Below, piece after piece: positions 49,358-57,719 of a stretch of DNA of 64,000 nt; position 1 is the first letter of the stretch, and the number at the start of each line of letters is the position of its first letter. The stretch is taken from contig NZ_WKEQ01000017.1 of assembly GCF_021605415.1 (NCBI RefSeq), forward strand, positions 39,856-103,855, read 5' to 3'. A program made the translations under genes and the position numbers. Source of the stretch: Pseudomonas syringae (GTDB lineage: Bacteria; Pseudomonadota; Gammaproteobacteria; Pseudomonadales; Pseudomonadaceae). The notes under the pieces were generated by a model. The model was not told the DNA's origin. It was given only the letters and a program-made list of their open reading frames with translations, and did not search any database.

Positions 49358-49963
49358 ATGCGTAGCCTGGTTTTGCTGCTGGCCGTTTTGGCGCTTGGCG
49401 GCTGCATGAATGTCAGCGATATGGCCGAAGGCACTCGCTATCACATGAGTGACGCGGGATTGCTGGATCACAGCGACAGCCGTCGCGTGAACAACATCCG
49501 CATTCAGCCGGACTCGTTCATCTTTATCGCCCAAGGCGCCTTCGCTCCGCCGGGGGGTGCCTATCCTCGACCGAACGTTGTGGCCGAAGAAGCGTTCAAA
49601 GGTTTTATCGAATACTTCCCGATGGTTCGTCGCGCCCGCGCGCCGGAAGGCCTTGATCAGGCGATGGGCGAGGCCCGCGATGCCGGCGCGCATTATCTGC
49701 TGTACACCCGTTTCGCCAAGGCTGACGATCGCATCGGCAACTCCGATGAGTGGCTCGATCAGGAAGCCGTGGATCGTCTCGGCATCGACGGCGGCGTGAT
49801 TCAGATCATGTTGATCGAGACCAGCACCCAGTATTTGATCGATACTGCACGGATCAAGAGTCGTGGCGGTTTACTGACGTTCCACGACAACAAGCCGGAA
49901 GACCTGATCGGCCCGCCGCTGGAACAATACGCACGCAGCTTGTTGGGCATCAGCGACCAATAA
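49358..49963 (+). CDS. DUF4823-type lipoprotein
   Basis: 201 residues. Lipoprotein signal VLLLAVLALGGCMN (lipobox LGGC, Cys at ~16). The mature part resembles the DUF4823 family found in pseudomonads. ATG 49358 is preferred over 49352 by spacing from GGAGG. It is 18 bases upstream of the DUF1285 gene and probably co-transcribed. Function unknown; envelope location is likely. Confidence 0.8.
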   Translation: MRSLVLLLAVLALGGCMNVSDMAEGTRYHMSDAGLLDHSDSRRVNNIRIQPDSFIFIAQGAFAPPGGAYPRPNVVAEEAFKGFIEYFPMVRRARAPEGLDQAMGEARDAGAHYLLYTRFAKADDRIGNSDEWLDQEAVDRLGIDGGVIQIMLIETSTQYLIDTARIKSRGGLLTFHDNKPEDLIGPPLEQYARSLLGISDQ

Positions 49964-49981
49964 TCCAAAAAGGAGTACGCC

Positions 49982-50542
49982 ATGAGTGGCCCGCAAAAAG
50001 CCAATGATCTCTTGGGGCAAATCCCCAAAACCAAAGGCCTGCCGCCGGTGCATTTGTGGAACCCGGACTTCTGCGGCGACATCGACATGCGCATCGCCCG
50101 GGACGGCACCTGGTATTACCTGGGCACACCGATCGGGCGCAAGCCGATGGTCAAGCTGTTCTCCACGATCATTCGCCGCGACGGCGATGATTATTTTCTG
50201 ATTACCCCGGTGGAGAAAGTCGGCATCAAAGTCGACGATGCGCCGTTCGTGGCGATTGCCGTCCATGTGGAGGGCGAGGGCGAAACGCAGGTATTGCGCT
50301 TCACCACGAACGTCGAGGAAACAACCGAGGCGGGCGCCGAGCATCCGATTCGCGTCGAGACCGATCCGGTTACCCAGGAGCCTGCGCCTTACGTGCATGT
50401 GCGTACGAACCTTGAAGCGCTGATTCATCGCAATGTGTTTTACCAGTTGGTGGAATTGGCGGTGAGTCGCGAGATTGAAGGGCAGCGCTGGCTTGGTGTC
50501 TGGAGCGGTGGCGAGTTTTTCCGTATCGGGCTGGAGCCGTAA
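49982..50542 (+). CDS. DUF1285 protein
   Basis: 186 residues with no signal peptide. DUF1285 features: [24 protein letters not shown], then [35 protein letters not shown] lies upstream of the ATG. The family has a known fold but no assigned role. Confidence 0.85.
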   Translation: MSGPQKANDLLGQIPKTKGLPPVHLWNPDFCGDIDMRIARDGTWYYLGTPIGRKPMVKLFSTIIRRDGDDYFLITPVEKVGIKVDDAPFVAIAVHVEGEGETQVLRFTTNVEETTEAGAEHPIRVETDPVTQEPAPYVHVRTNLEALIHRNVFYQLVELAVSREIEGQRWLGVWSGGEFFRIGLEP

Positions 50543-50551
50543 GGCATTTCC

Positions 50552-50640
50552 TGTAGGAGTGAGCCTGCTCGCGATTGCGGTTTGTCAGTCGATATATACG
50601 TCACTGACCCATCGTAATCGCGAGCAGGCTCACTCCTACA
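50552..50640. repeat. REPIN: two inverted REP sequences
   Basis: TGTAGGAGTGAGCCTGCTCG and its complement face each other over a ~40-base spacer. Characteristic of Pseudomonas REPINs moved by RAYT transposases. A second copy lies just beyond the next gene. Confidence 0.9.
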
Positions 50641-50654
50641 TTTTGATTTCGGTG

Positions 50655-50683
50655 TTGACACCCAATCATATGATCATTAGCGT
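50655..50683 (+). promoter_or_regulatory. Promoter with an operator-like palindrome, before the GntR/FCD gene
   Basis: TTGACA, 17 bases, TAGCGT. The spacer contains ATCATATGAT, a perfect 10-base palindrome, suggesting repression by occlusion and probably autoregulation by the adjacent GntR protein. Confidence 0.5.
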
Positions 50684-50716
50684 GAGCCTCCATCGCGATC
50701 CGATTCGAGGTTGACC

Positions 50717-51433
50717 ATGTCCAGCAGCTTTCACGCCTCAACCGTCGACTGGCTCGGTTGCTGGATTGCCGCCGGCCAAGTGAAGCCCGGGCAGACCATC
50801 AAGGTTGAAGCGGATCTGGGCGAGCAACTGGGTGTCAGTCGCACCGTCATCCGCGAAGCCATCAAGACTCTTGTGGCCAAAGGCATGCTCGAAGTCGGGC
50901 CGAAGGTTGGCACCCGAGTGTTGCCGGTGCGTCGCTGGAATCTGTTCGACCCGCAAGTGGTGGGTTGGCTGTCGCGCAGCGGTCTGCCGGAAAACTTTGT
51001 CGATGACCTGCTCGACCTGCGCCGAACCATCGAACCGATGGCCGTGCGCTGGGCCTGCGAACGGGCCACCGTCGAGCAAGTGCAAGCCGTGCAACTCGCC
51101 TATCACGCCCTTGAGCGCGCGGTGGACAGCGGCATTGACTACAACCGCGCCGACCAGTTTTTCCACGAATGCATTCTCGCCGCCAGCCACAATCAGTTCA
51201 TCGAACAAATGGTGCCGGCCCTCGGTGCGTTGCTCGCCGTTTCGTTCGAAGTGTCTGCTGCCGACCCGGACGAATTGCGCCGTACCTTGCCGATTCACAA
51301 AGACATGGCTGACGCCATCGCCGCCCGGGATGCCGCGCGGGGTGTGTGGGCCTGCATGACCCTGATAGACAACGCGGATCTGGCGATCAAGCGCTTTTAT
51401 CCGCAAGTGATGGCCGACAGAAAAACCGGCTGA
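50717..51433 (+). CDS. GntR-family regulator with FCD domain
   Basis: 238 residues. Winged helix at ~10-75 (LGEQLGVSRTVIREAIKTLVAKGMLEVGPKVGTRV) and an all-helical FCD ligand domain (~95-225) with metal-type residues in DQFFHECILAASHNQF. FCD regulators often sense sugar acids, for example DgoR for galactonate. It precedes the lactonase, dehydrogenase and AraFGH genes and is their likely regulator. It is bracketed by two REPINs. Confidence 0.9.
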   Translation: MSSSFHASTVDWLGCWIAAGQVKPGQTIKVEADLGEQLGVSRTVIREAIKTLVAKGMLEVGPKVGTRVLPVRRWNLFDPQVVGWLSRSGLPENFVDDLLDLRRTIEPMAVRWACERATVEQVQAVQLAYHALERAVDSGIDYNRADQFFHECILAASHNQFIEQMVPALGALLAVSFEVSAADPDELRRTLPIHKDMADAIAARDAARGVWACMTLIDNADLAIKRFYPQVMADRKTG

Positions 51434-51447
51434 CAATATAGTTCTTC

Positions 51448-51526
51448 TAGGAGTGAGCCTGCTCGCGATTGTAGACAACATTTATTTTGTCCGTGCTGCC
51501 GCCATCGCGAGCAGGCTCACTCCTAC
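51448..51526. repeat. REPIN, second copy
   Basis: CTAGGAGTGAGCCTGCTCGC facing its complement over ~35 bases; same REP family as 50552-50640, different spacer. Confidence 0.9.
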
Positions 51527-51562
51527 AAAAACAAAACAACAATTGATGCTCAAGGAATTGCC

Positions 51563-52450
51563 ATGACCTGGACTTCCGTCACCCAACACCGCGCCAGACT
51601 CGGCGAAGGTCCGTTCTGGGATGTGCGCACGCAGGCGCTGTACTGGGTGGATATCGCCGGTAAACAGGCGTTGCGGTTGATCGGCCAAAACGTCGAAATC
51701 TGGCAAATGCCCGAACATGTATCGGCATTCGTTCCCTGCGAGAGCGGCGATGCTTTAGTGACCCTGAGCAGCGGCATCTATCGGCTGGATCTCGATTCCC
51801 CAGGGCTCGAACCACGGTTGACGCTGTTCTGTGTCGCCGACCCGCAACCCGGCAATCGCGCCAACGAAGCCCGTTGCGATGCACAAGGCCGGCTCTGGCT
51901 CGGCACCATGCAAAACAACATCGGCGAACAGGGCGAAGACCTGCCGATCATCCGCCGCTCCGGCGGTCTGTTTCGCATCGACCCGGACGCACGCGTCACG
52001 CCGTTGCTGCGCGGTCTGGGCATCCCCAACACCTTATTGTGGAGCGACGACGCCACCACGCTGCTGTTCGGCGACAGCCTCGACAGCACGCTCTACCGCT
52101 ATTTCATTCACACCGACGGCAACCTCGACACCGCTTATATCTGGAACGGCCCCGGCCAGAATCAGAGCCAGCACGGCGGCCCGGATGGCTCGGCGATGGA
52201 TGCCGAAGGTTACGTGTGGAACGCTCGCTGGGACGGCAGCTGCCTGTTGCGGCTGACGCCGGAGGGCAATGTCGACCGCGTCATTGATCTGCCTGTCAGC
52301 CGCCCGACCAGTTGCGTATTCGGCGGCGAAGACTTGAAAACCCTCTATGTCACCAGTGCCGCGAGCCCACGCAATCACCCGTTGGACGGTGCGGTTCTGT
52401 CGATGCGGATGGACGTTGCAGGAAAAGTCTGTACGCGGTTTGCGGGTTAA
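51563..52450 (+). CDS. SMP-30/gluconolactonase-family sugar lactonase
   Basis: 295 residues. Six-bladed beta-propeller with metal ligands: Glu in LGEGPFWD near residue 14, RANEARCDAQGRLWLGTM (Asn and substrate Arg), the PNTLLWS loop and the Asp in GGPDGSAMDAEGYVWNARW. It hydrolyses sugar-1,4- or 1,5-lactones in the cytosol. With the SDR dehydrogenase and AraFGH next to it, L-arabinono- or galactono-lactone is the likely substrate. CAAGGA precedes the ATG. Confidence 0.9.
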   Translation: MTWTSVTQHRARLGEGPFWDVRTQALYWVDIAGKQALRLIGQNVEIWQMPEHVSAFVPCESGDALVTLSSGIYRLDLDSPGLEPRLTLFCVADPQPGNRANEARCDAQGRLWLGTMQNNIGEQGEDLPIIRRSGGLFRIDPDARVTPLLRGLGIPNTLLWSDDATTLLFGDSLDSTLYRYFIHTDGNLDTAYIWNGPGQNQSQHGGPDGSAMDAEGYVWNARWDGSCLLRLTPEGNVDRVIDLPVSRPTSCVFGGEDLKTLYVTSAASPRNHPLDGAVLSMRMDVAGKVCTRFAG

Positions 52451-52510
52451 ATCCCAACATATGGGATGCAAAATTATATATTGAGATTATTTGGCGGTCG
52501 GGTTTATAGT
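52451..52510 (+). promoter_or_regulatory. Operator and promoter of the SDR-araFGH unit
   Basis: ATCCCA-N5-TGGGAT, a perfect inverted repeat at 52451-52467, lies just upstream of TTGAGA - 18 bases - TATAGT (52481-52510). The repeat begins right after the lactonase stop codon. It may bind the local GntR regulator or another factor. Confidence 0.5.
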
Positions 52511-52607
52511 CGGCCCCAGCAGTAACACGCACTCACACTTAAAAAGAACAAAACAGGTGAAGTGATGCAGCGAACGTCTATCCCGCTTCCCAGCGGAGCC
52601 GTGATCC

Positions 52608-53426
52608 ATGGCTGAACCTCTTTCTCTGCCACCGGTGCCCGCACCGGCGAAGGGCGAGCGCCTGAAAGATAAAGTGGTGCTGTTGACCGGCGCTGCCCAA
52701 GGCATCGGTGAAGCGATTGTCGCCACCTTCGCGTCGCAGCAGGCGAAATTGGTTATCAGCGACATCCAGGGCGAAAAGGTCGAGCACGTTGCTGCCTTCT
52801 GGCGCGACCAGGGCGCCGATGTGCAAGCGATGCGGGTGGATGTAGCGCAGCAACAGGATCTGCTCGCCATGGCTGAACTGGCCATCGGGCTGCATGGGCG
52901 TATCGACGTTCTGGTCAACTGTGCCGGGGTCAACGTTTTCCGCGATCCGCTGCAAATGACCGACGACGATTGGCGTCGCTGCTTCGCCATCGACCTCGAC
53001 GGCGCCTGGTATGGCTGCAAGTCCGTACTGCCGCACATGATCGAGCGGGGCGTCGGCAGCATCATCAACATCGCCTCGACACATTCAAGCCACATCATTC
53101 CCGGCTGTTTTCCCTATCCGGTGGCCAAGCATGGCCTGCTCGGCCTGACGCGCGCCCTCGGTATCGAATATGCGCCGAAGGGTATCCGAGTTAACGCGAT
53201 TGCCCCTGGCTACATCGAAACCCAACTCAATGTCGATTACTGGAACGGTTTTGCTGACCCGCACGCCGAGCGCCAACGCGCCTTCGATCTGCACCCGCCA
53301 CGCCGCATCGGTCAGCCGAGCGAAGTGGCGATGACCGCCGTGTTCCTCGCCAGCGACGAAGCTCCGTTTATCAATGCCTCGTGCATCACCATCGACGGTG
53401 GTCGCTCGGTGATGTACCACGACTGA
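52608..53426 (+). CDS. SDR-family sugar dehydrogenase (L-arabinose/D-galactose 1-dehydrogenase candidate)
   Basis: 272 residues. Classical SDR: TGAAQGIGEAI cofactor loop, NCAGVNVFRDP, catalytic ASTHSSHIIPGCFPYPVAKHG (Ser, Tyr, Lys) and the terminal TIDGGRSVMYHD. By location, it would oxidise the sugar brought in by AraFGH to the lactone that the SMP-30 enzyme opens. The first ~20 residues are a Pro-rich extension before the Rossmann fold. The sugar is inferred from neighbours only. Confidence 0.85.
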   Translation: MAEPLSLPPVPAPAKGERLKDKVVLLTGAAQGIGEAIVATFASQQAKLVISDIQGEKVEHVAAFWRDQGADVQAMRVDVAQQQDLLAMAELAIGLHGRIDVLVNCAGVNVFRDPLQMTDDDWRRCFAIDLDGAWYGCKSVLPHMIERGVGSIINIASTHSSHIIPGCFPYPVAKHGLLGLTRALGIEYAPKGIRVNAIAPGYIETQLNVDYWNGFADPHAERQRAFDLHPPRRIGQPSEVAMTAVFLASDEAPFINASCITIDGGRSVMYHD

Positions 53427-53467
53427 TGACGAACTTTCAGAGCCCAAACGCCGTCTGAAATCCAATC

Positions 53468-53481
53468 ATCATACGATATGA
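53468..53481 (+). promoter_or_regulatory. Operator-like palindrome upstream of araF
   Basis: TCATA-CGA-TATGA, related to ATCATATGAT before the GntR gene. Lies about 115 bases before araF. Confidence 0.4.
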
Positions 53482-53594
53482 CTATTGCCCATAAGGATAA
53501 GCATCAGAACCTGTATCAGAGTCAGCCGCCACACGCTTCAATCGCTTCAACGCTTTTCAAATAATGCTCAAAAAAAATAACAAGGAGTCTGCTT

Positions 53595-54599
53595 ATGAAA
53601 CGTCGTTTCGGGATCCGATCCCTGTGCACCACCGCCCTGGCGGTCACTGCATTCAGTCTGAGCGGTTCGCTGCTCGCCGCCGATACCGTGAAGATCGGCT
53701 TCCTCGTCAAACAAGCCGAAGAACCGTGGTTCCAGACCGAATGGGCCTTCGCCGAAAAAGCCGCCAAGGACAAAGGCTTTGAGCTGATTAAAATCGCCGT
53801 GCCTGATGGCGAAAAAACCCTCTCGGCCATCGACAGCCTCGCGGCCAACGGCGCGAAAGGTTTCGTGATTTGCCCGCCGGACGTGTCCCTCGGCCCTGCG
53901 ATCATGGCCAAAGCCAAAATGAATGACCTCAAAGTGATCGCCGTGGACGACCGTTTCGTCGACGCCAACGGCAAGTTCATGGAAGACGTGCCGTATCTCG
54001 GCATGGCCGCCTTCGAAGTCGGCCAGAAGCAGGGCGCCGCGATGGCTGCCGAAGCGAAAAAGCGTAACTGGGACTGGAAAGACACCTACGCGGTGGTGAA
54101 CACCTACAACGAACTCGACACCGGCAAGAAGCGCACCGACGGCTCGGTCAAATCCCTTGAAGAAGCCGGCATGCCGAAGGATCACATTCTGTTCGCCGCC
54201 CTGAAAACCCTCGACGTGCCGGGCAGCATGGACGCTACCAACTCGGCGCTGGTCAAGCTGCCGAGCGCGGCGAAGAACCTGATCATCGGCGGCATGAACG
54301 ACAACACCGTGCTCGGCGGCGTGCGCGCCACCGAAGCGGCCGGTTTTGCGGCCGCCAACGTGATCGGCATTGGTATCAATGGCACCGACGCCATCGGCGA
54401 GCTGAAGAAGCCTAACAGCGGCTTCTTCGGTTCGATGCTGCCAAGCCCGCACATCGAGGGCTACAAGACTGCCGAGATGATGTTCGAGTGGGTCACCACC
54501 GGCAAAGAGCCGCCGAAATATACGGCCATGGACGACGTCACCCTGATCACCCGCGAGAACTTCAAGCAGGAGCTGGAAAAGATCGGCCTGTGGAACTGA
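53595..54599 (+). CDS. araF: L-arabinose-binding periplasmic protein AraF
   Basis: 334 residues with a signal peptide (cleavage near SLLAADT). The mature sequence is strikingly close to E. coli AraF from memory: GFLVKQAEEPWFQTEW, KIAVPDGEKTLSAIDSLAA, GAKGFVICPPD, VIAVDDRFVD, GGMNDNTVLGGVRATE and GIGINGTDAI. Binds L-arabinose (also D-galactose in the E. coli protein) for the AraGH importer. AAGGAG lies upstream of the ATG. Confidence 0.93.
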   Translation: MKRRFGIRSLCTTALAVTAFSLSGSLLAADTVKIGFLVKQAEEPWFQTEWAFAEKAAKDKGFELIKIAVPDGEKTLSAIDSLAANGAKGFVICPPDVSLGPAIMAKAKMNDLKVIAVDDRFVDANGKFMEDVPYLGMAAFEVGQKQGAAMAAEAKKRNWDWKDTYAVVNTYNELDTGKKRTDGSVKSLEEAGMPKDHILFAALKTLDVPGSMDATNSALVKLPSAAKNLIIGGMNDNTVLGGVRATEAAGFAAANVIGIGINGTDAIGELKKPNSGFFGSMLPSPHIEGYKTAEMMFEWVTTGKEPPKYTAMDDVTLITRENFKQELEKIGLWN

Positions 54600-54665
54600 A
54601 GGCAGGTTGAAAGCAGCAACGGCCCTGGCGACGGGGCCGTTTGATCGGTGTGAAGAGGTGGCTTT

Positions 54666-56219
54666 ATGCACGCGCAAGTACAGACACACAAACATGCACA
54701 TCAACACAGCGGCGGCCGCAGCCTGCGCTTCAACGGGATCGGCAAGACCTTTCCTGGCGTGAAGGCGCTCGACGGCATCAGCTTCGTCGCTCATCCCGGG
54801 CAAGTGCACGCCTTGATGGGCGAAAACGGCGCCGGCAAATCGACGCTGCTGAAAATCCTCGGTGGTGCTTACATCCCGAGCAGCGGCGATCTGCAGATCG
54901 GCGAGCAAACCATGGCGTTCAAATCCACGGCCGACAGCATCAGCAGTGGCGTCGCGGTGATCCATCAGGAGCTGCACCTGGTGCCGGAAATGACCGTGGC
55001 GGAGAACCTGTTTCTCGGCCACTTGCCCGCGAGTTTCGGCTTGATCAATCGCAGCGAATTACGCCAGAACGCCCTCGCGTGCCTCAAAGGCCTGGCCGAC
55101 GAAATCGATCCGCAAACCAAGGTCGGACGCCTGTCCCTCGGCCAGCGGCAATTGGTGGAAATCGCCAAGGCGCTGTCGCGCGGCGCCCACGTGATCGCAT
55201 TCGACGAACCTACCAGCAGCCTTTCGGCGCGGGAGATCGATCGCTTGATGGCGATCATCGGTCGTCTGCGTGATGAGGGCAAAGTGGTGCTCTACGTCTC
55301 CCATCGCATGGAAGAAGTGTTCCGCATTTGCGACGCCGTGACCGTGTTCAAGGACGGCCGTTTTGTCCGCACGTTCGAAGACATGAGTGAACTGACCCAC
55401 GACCAACTGGTGACGTGCATGGTCGGCCGCGACATCCAGGACATCTACGATTACCGCAGTCGCCCGCGGGGCGCAGTGGCGCTCAAAGTCGACGGACTGC
55501 TTGGCCCGGGCCTGCGCGAGCCGGTGAGTTTCGAAGCGCACAAAGGCGAGATTCTCGGCCTGTTCGGGCTGGTCGGGGCAGGGCGCACAGAGCTGTTTCG
55601 TTTGCTCAGCGGCCTGGAACGCAACACCGCCGGACGCCTGGAACTGCGCGGCCATGAACTGAAACTGCGCTCGCCGCGTGACGCCATTGCTGCCGGGATT
55701 CTGCTGTGCCCGGAAGACCGCAAGAAGGAGGGGATCATTCCGCTGGCCAGCGTCGCGGAGAACATCAACATCAGCGCGCGCGGTTCGCATTCGGGCCTTG
55801 GCTGCCTGATCCGAGGCCTGTGGGAAAAGGGCAACGCCGAGAAACAGATCAAAGCCCTGAAAGTGAAAACACCCCATGCCGGGCAGCCGATCAAGTTCCT
55901 CTCCGGCGGCAACCAGCAGAAGGCGATTCTCGGCCGCTGGCTGTCGATGCCGATGAAAGTCTTGCTGCTCGACGAGCCGACGCGCGGCATCGACATCGGC
56001 GCCAAAGCCGAGATTTACCAGATCATCCATAACCTGGCCGCCGACGGTATTTCGGTGATCGTGGTGTCCAGTGACTTGATGGAAGTCATGGGTATTTCCG
56101 ACCGAATTCTGGTGCTCTGCGAAGGCGCCTTGCGCGGCGAAGTCAGCCGCGACCAGGCCAATGAATCCAACCTGTTGCAACTGGCTTTGCCGCGCCAACG
56201 CGCCGGCGCGGCGAACTAA
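54666..56219 (+). CDS. araG: L-arabinose ABC transporter ATPase AraG
   Basis: 517 residues, the duplicated-ATPase form of sugar importers. First domain: Walker A GENGAGKST, LSLGQRQLVEIAK, FDEPTSSL. Second domain: degenerate Walker A GLVGAGRTEL, LSGGNQQKAILGRWL, LLLDEPTRGIDIGAK. The first ~15 residues are His-rich (HKHAHQHSGG), unusual for AraG. Expected partners are encoded on both sides. Confidence 0.94.
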   Translation: MHAQVQTHKHAHQHSGGRSLRFNGIGKTFPGVKALDGISFVAHPGQVHALMGENGAGKSTLLKILGGAYIPSSGDLQIGEQTMAFKSTADSISSGVAVIHQELHLVPEMTVAENLFLGHLPASFGLINRSELRQNALACLKGLADEIDPQTKVGRLSLGQRQLVEIAKALSRGAHVIAFDEPTSSLSAREIDRLMAIIGRLRDEGKVVLYVSHRMEEVFRICDAVTVFKDGRFVRTFEDMSELTHDQLVTCMVGRDIQDIYDYRSRPRGAVALKVDGLLGPGLREPVSFEAHKGEILGLFGLVGAGRTELFRLLSGLERNTAGRLELRGHELKLRSPRDAIAAGILLCPEDRKKEGIIPLASVAENINISARGSHSGLGCLIRGLWEKGNAEKQIKALKVKTPHAGQPIKFLSGGNQQKAILGRWLSMPMKVLLLDEPTRGIDIGAKAEIYQIIHNLAADGISVIVVSSDLMEVMGISDRILVLCEGALRGEVSRDQANESNLLQLALPRQRAGAAN

Positions 56220-56228
56220 GAGGTGACC

Positions 56229-57200
56229 ATGATGACAACCCAAAACGAAACCCTGCCGACCGAGCGCAAACCATTGGACATGCGGCGTTTCCTAGATGAC
56301 TGGGTCATGCTGCTCGCGGCCGTCGGTATCTTTGTCGCCTGTACGTTGCTGATCGACAACTTCCTTTCGCCGCTGAACATGCGCGGCCTCGGTCTGGCGA
56401 TTTCCACCACCGGGATTGCCGCGTGCACCATGTTGTATTGCCTGGCGTCAGGGCATTTCGACTTGTCGGTGGGTTCGGTGATTGCTTGCGCCGGCGTGGT
56501 CGCGGCGGTGGTGATGCGTGACACCAACAGCGTGTTCCTCGGTGTCAGTGCGGCGTTGGTGATGGGCCTTATTGTCGGGCTGATCAACGGGATTGTGATC
56601 GCCAAGCTGCGGGTCAATGCGCTGATTACCACATTGGCGACCATGCAGATCGTCCGTGGGCTGGCATACATTTTTGCCAACGGCAAAGCGGTGGGCGTGT
56701 CGCAGGAATCGTTCTTCGTGTTTGGCAACGGTCAGCTGTTTGGTGTGCCGGTGCCGATTTTGATCACCATCGTTTGCTTTTTGTTTTTTGGTTGGTTGTT
56801 GAATTACACGACTTACGGTCGCAACACGATGGCCATTGGTGGCAATCAGGAAGCGGCATTGCTGGCGGGTGTGAACGTTGATCGCACCAAGATCATCATT
56901 TTCGCCGTGCATGGGGTGATTGGTGCGTTGGCCGGGGTGATTCTGGCCTCGCGCATGACGTCCGGGCAGCCGATGATCGGGCAGGGATTTGAGCTGACGG
57001 TGATTTCGGCTTGCGTGCTGGGTGGGGTTTCGCTCAGCGGCGGGATCGGGATGATTCGGCATGTGATCGCCGGGGTGTTGATTTTGGCGATTATTGAGAA
57101 CGCGATGAACTTGAAGAATATTGATACGTTTTATCAGTATGTGATTCGTGGGTCGATTTTGTTGTTGGCTGTGGTGATTGATCGCCTGAAGCAGCGTTGA
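56229..57200 (+). CDS. araH: L-arabinose ABC transporter permease AraH
   Basis: 323 residues with about nine to ten membrane helices. BPD-transporter-2 family signature GGNQEAALLAGVNVDRTKI in the cytoplasmic loop and CVLGGVSLSGGIGMIRHVIAGVLIL near the end. ATG 56229 lies five bases after GAGG; ATG 56232 is possible. Last gene of the uptake operon; a repeat-rich gap follows. Confidence 0.94.
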   Translation: MMTTQNETLPTERKPLDMRRFLDDWVMLLAAVGIFVACTLLIDNFLSPLNMRGLGLAISTTGIAACTMLYCLASGHFDLSVGSVIACAGVVAAVVMRDTNSVFLGVSAALVMGLIVGLINGIVIAKLRVNALITTLATMQIVRGLAYIFANGKAVGVSQESFFVFGNGQLFGVPVPILITIVCFLFFGWLLNYTTYGRNTMAIGGNQEAALLAGVNVDRTKIIIFAVHGVIGALAGVILASRMTSGQPMIGQGFELTVISACVLGGVSLSGGIGMIRHVIAGVLILAIIENAMNLKNIDTFYQYVIRGSILLLAVVIDRLKQR

Positions 57201-57300
57201 TCCTTGGCGGCCTTCGGGCCGACCATGCTCATGCTCTTGCGGTGTATTTTGCTTCGTGTAGGAGCTGCGGCAGGGTGCGATCTTTTGATCTTTTGATCTT
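57201..57300. repeat. REP-like cluster after araH
   Basis: CTTGGCGGCC-TTC-GGGCCGACCA (same element as at ~3830) followed by GTAGGAGCTGCGGCAGGGTGC and a tandem GATCTTTT. First half of a 519-base gap without a supported gene. Confidence 0.65.
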
Positions 57301-57518
57301 TCGGTCGTGTGCATATCCGTTGCTGCGGGGGCATCGACTTCGTCGATGAGTGCAGCTCCGCTGCCCGACGCTGCCCGGCGCTGCGCGCCATTTCCCCGGA
57401 TGAACACCTCCACTCAGCCTTCCGAAGGGGCGGGTGGATCAAGATCAAGAGCTGCAGGCGAGCTGACACTCGGCCTGTTGAGTGATGAAAAGCGCGTGCG
57501 TTGCTTTTGCTTTTCTGT

Positions 57519-57641
57519 AGGAGTGAGCCTGCTCGCGATGGCGGCCTGACAGCCGACCGAACTAATTTCGGGCGTACTTGATCGTTCCCGCGCTCCGCGT
57601 GGGAACGCATCCCGGGACGCTCCGCGTTCCAGGCACGACGG
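57519..57641. repeat. Composite dispersed repeat, second copy
   Basis: A single REP (TGTAGGAGTGAGCCTGCTCG) is joined to the composite found at 3.86 kb: CCGACCGAACTAATTTCGGG, CGTACTTGATCGTTCCC, GCGCTCCGCGTGGGAACGC and GGGACGCTCCGCGTTCC. The stretch 57300-57518 before it shows GC-rich palindromic tracts (CATCGACTTCGTCGATG) but no gene. Confidence 0.75.
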
Positions 57642-57719
57642 GGTTATTGCTTCCACCTTCGATCACTTCCGAAAAATATTTCTTGCCCGTTCCTGCCCGT
57701 TTCGGTTATCAATTTGTAC

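Noticed and set aside
50552..51526. CRISPR-like spaced repeats
   Set aside because: The repeated units are inverted REP pairs, not direct repeats with uniform spacers, and no cas genes are present.
57307..57549. Open frames in the gap after araH
   Set aside because: They consist of repeat sequence and palindromes, with no ribosome site or domain.
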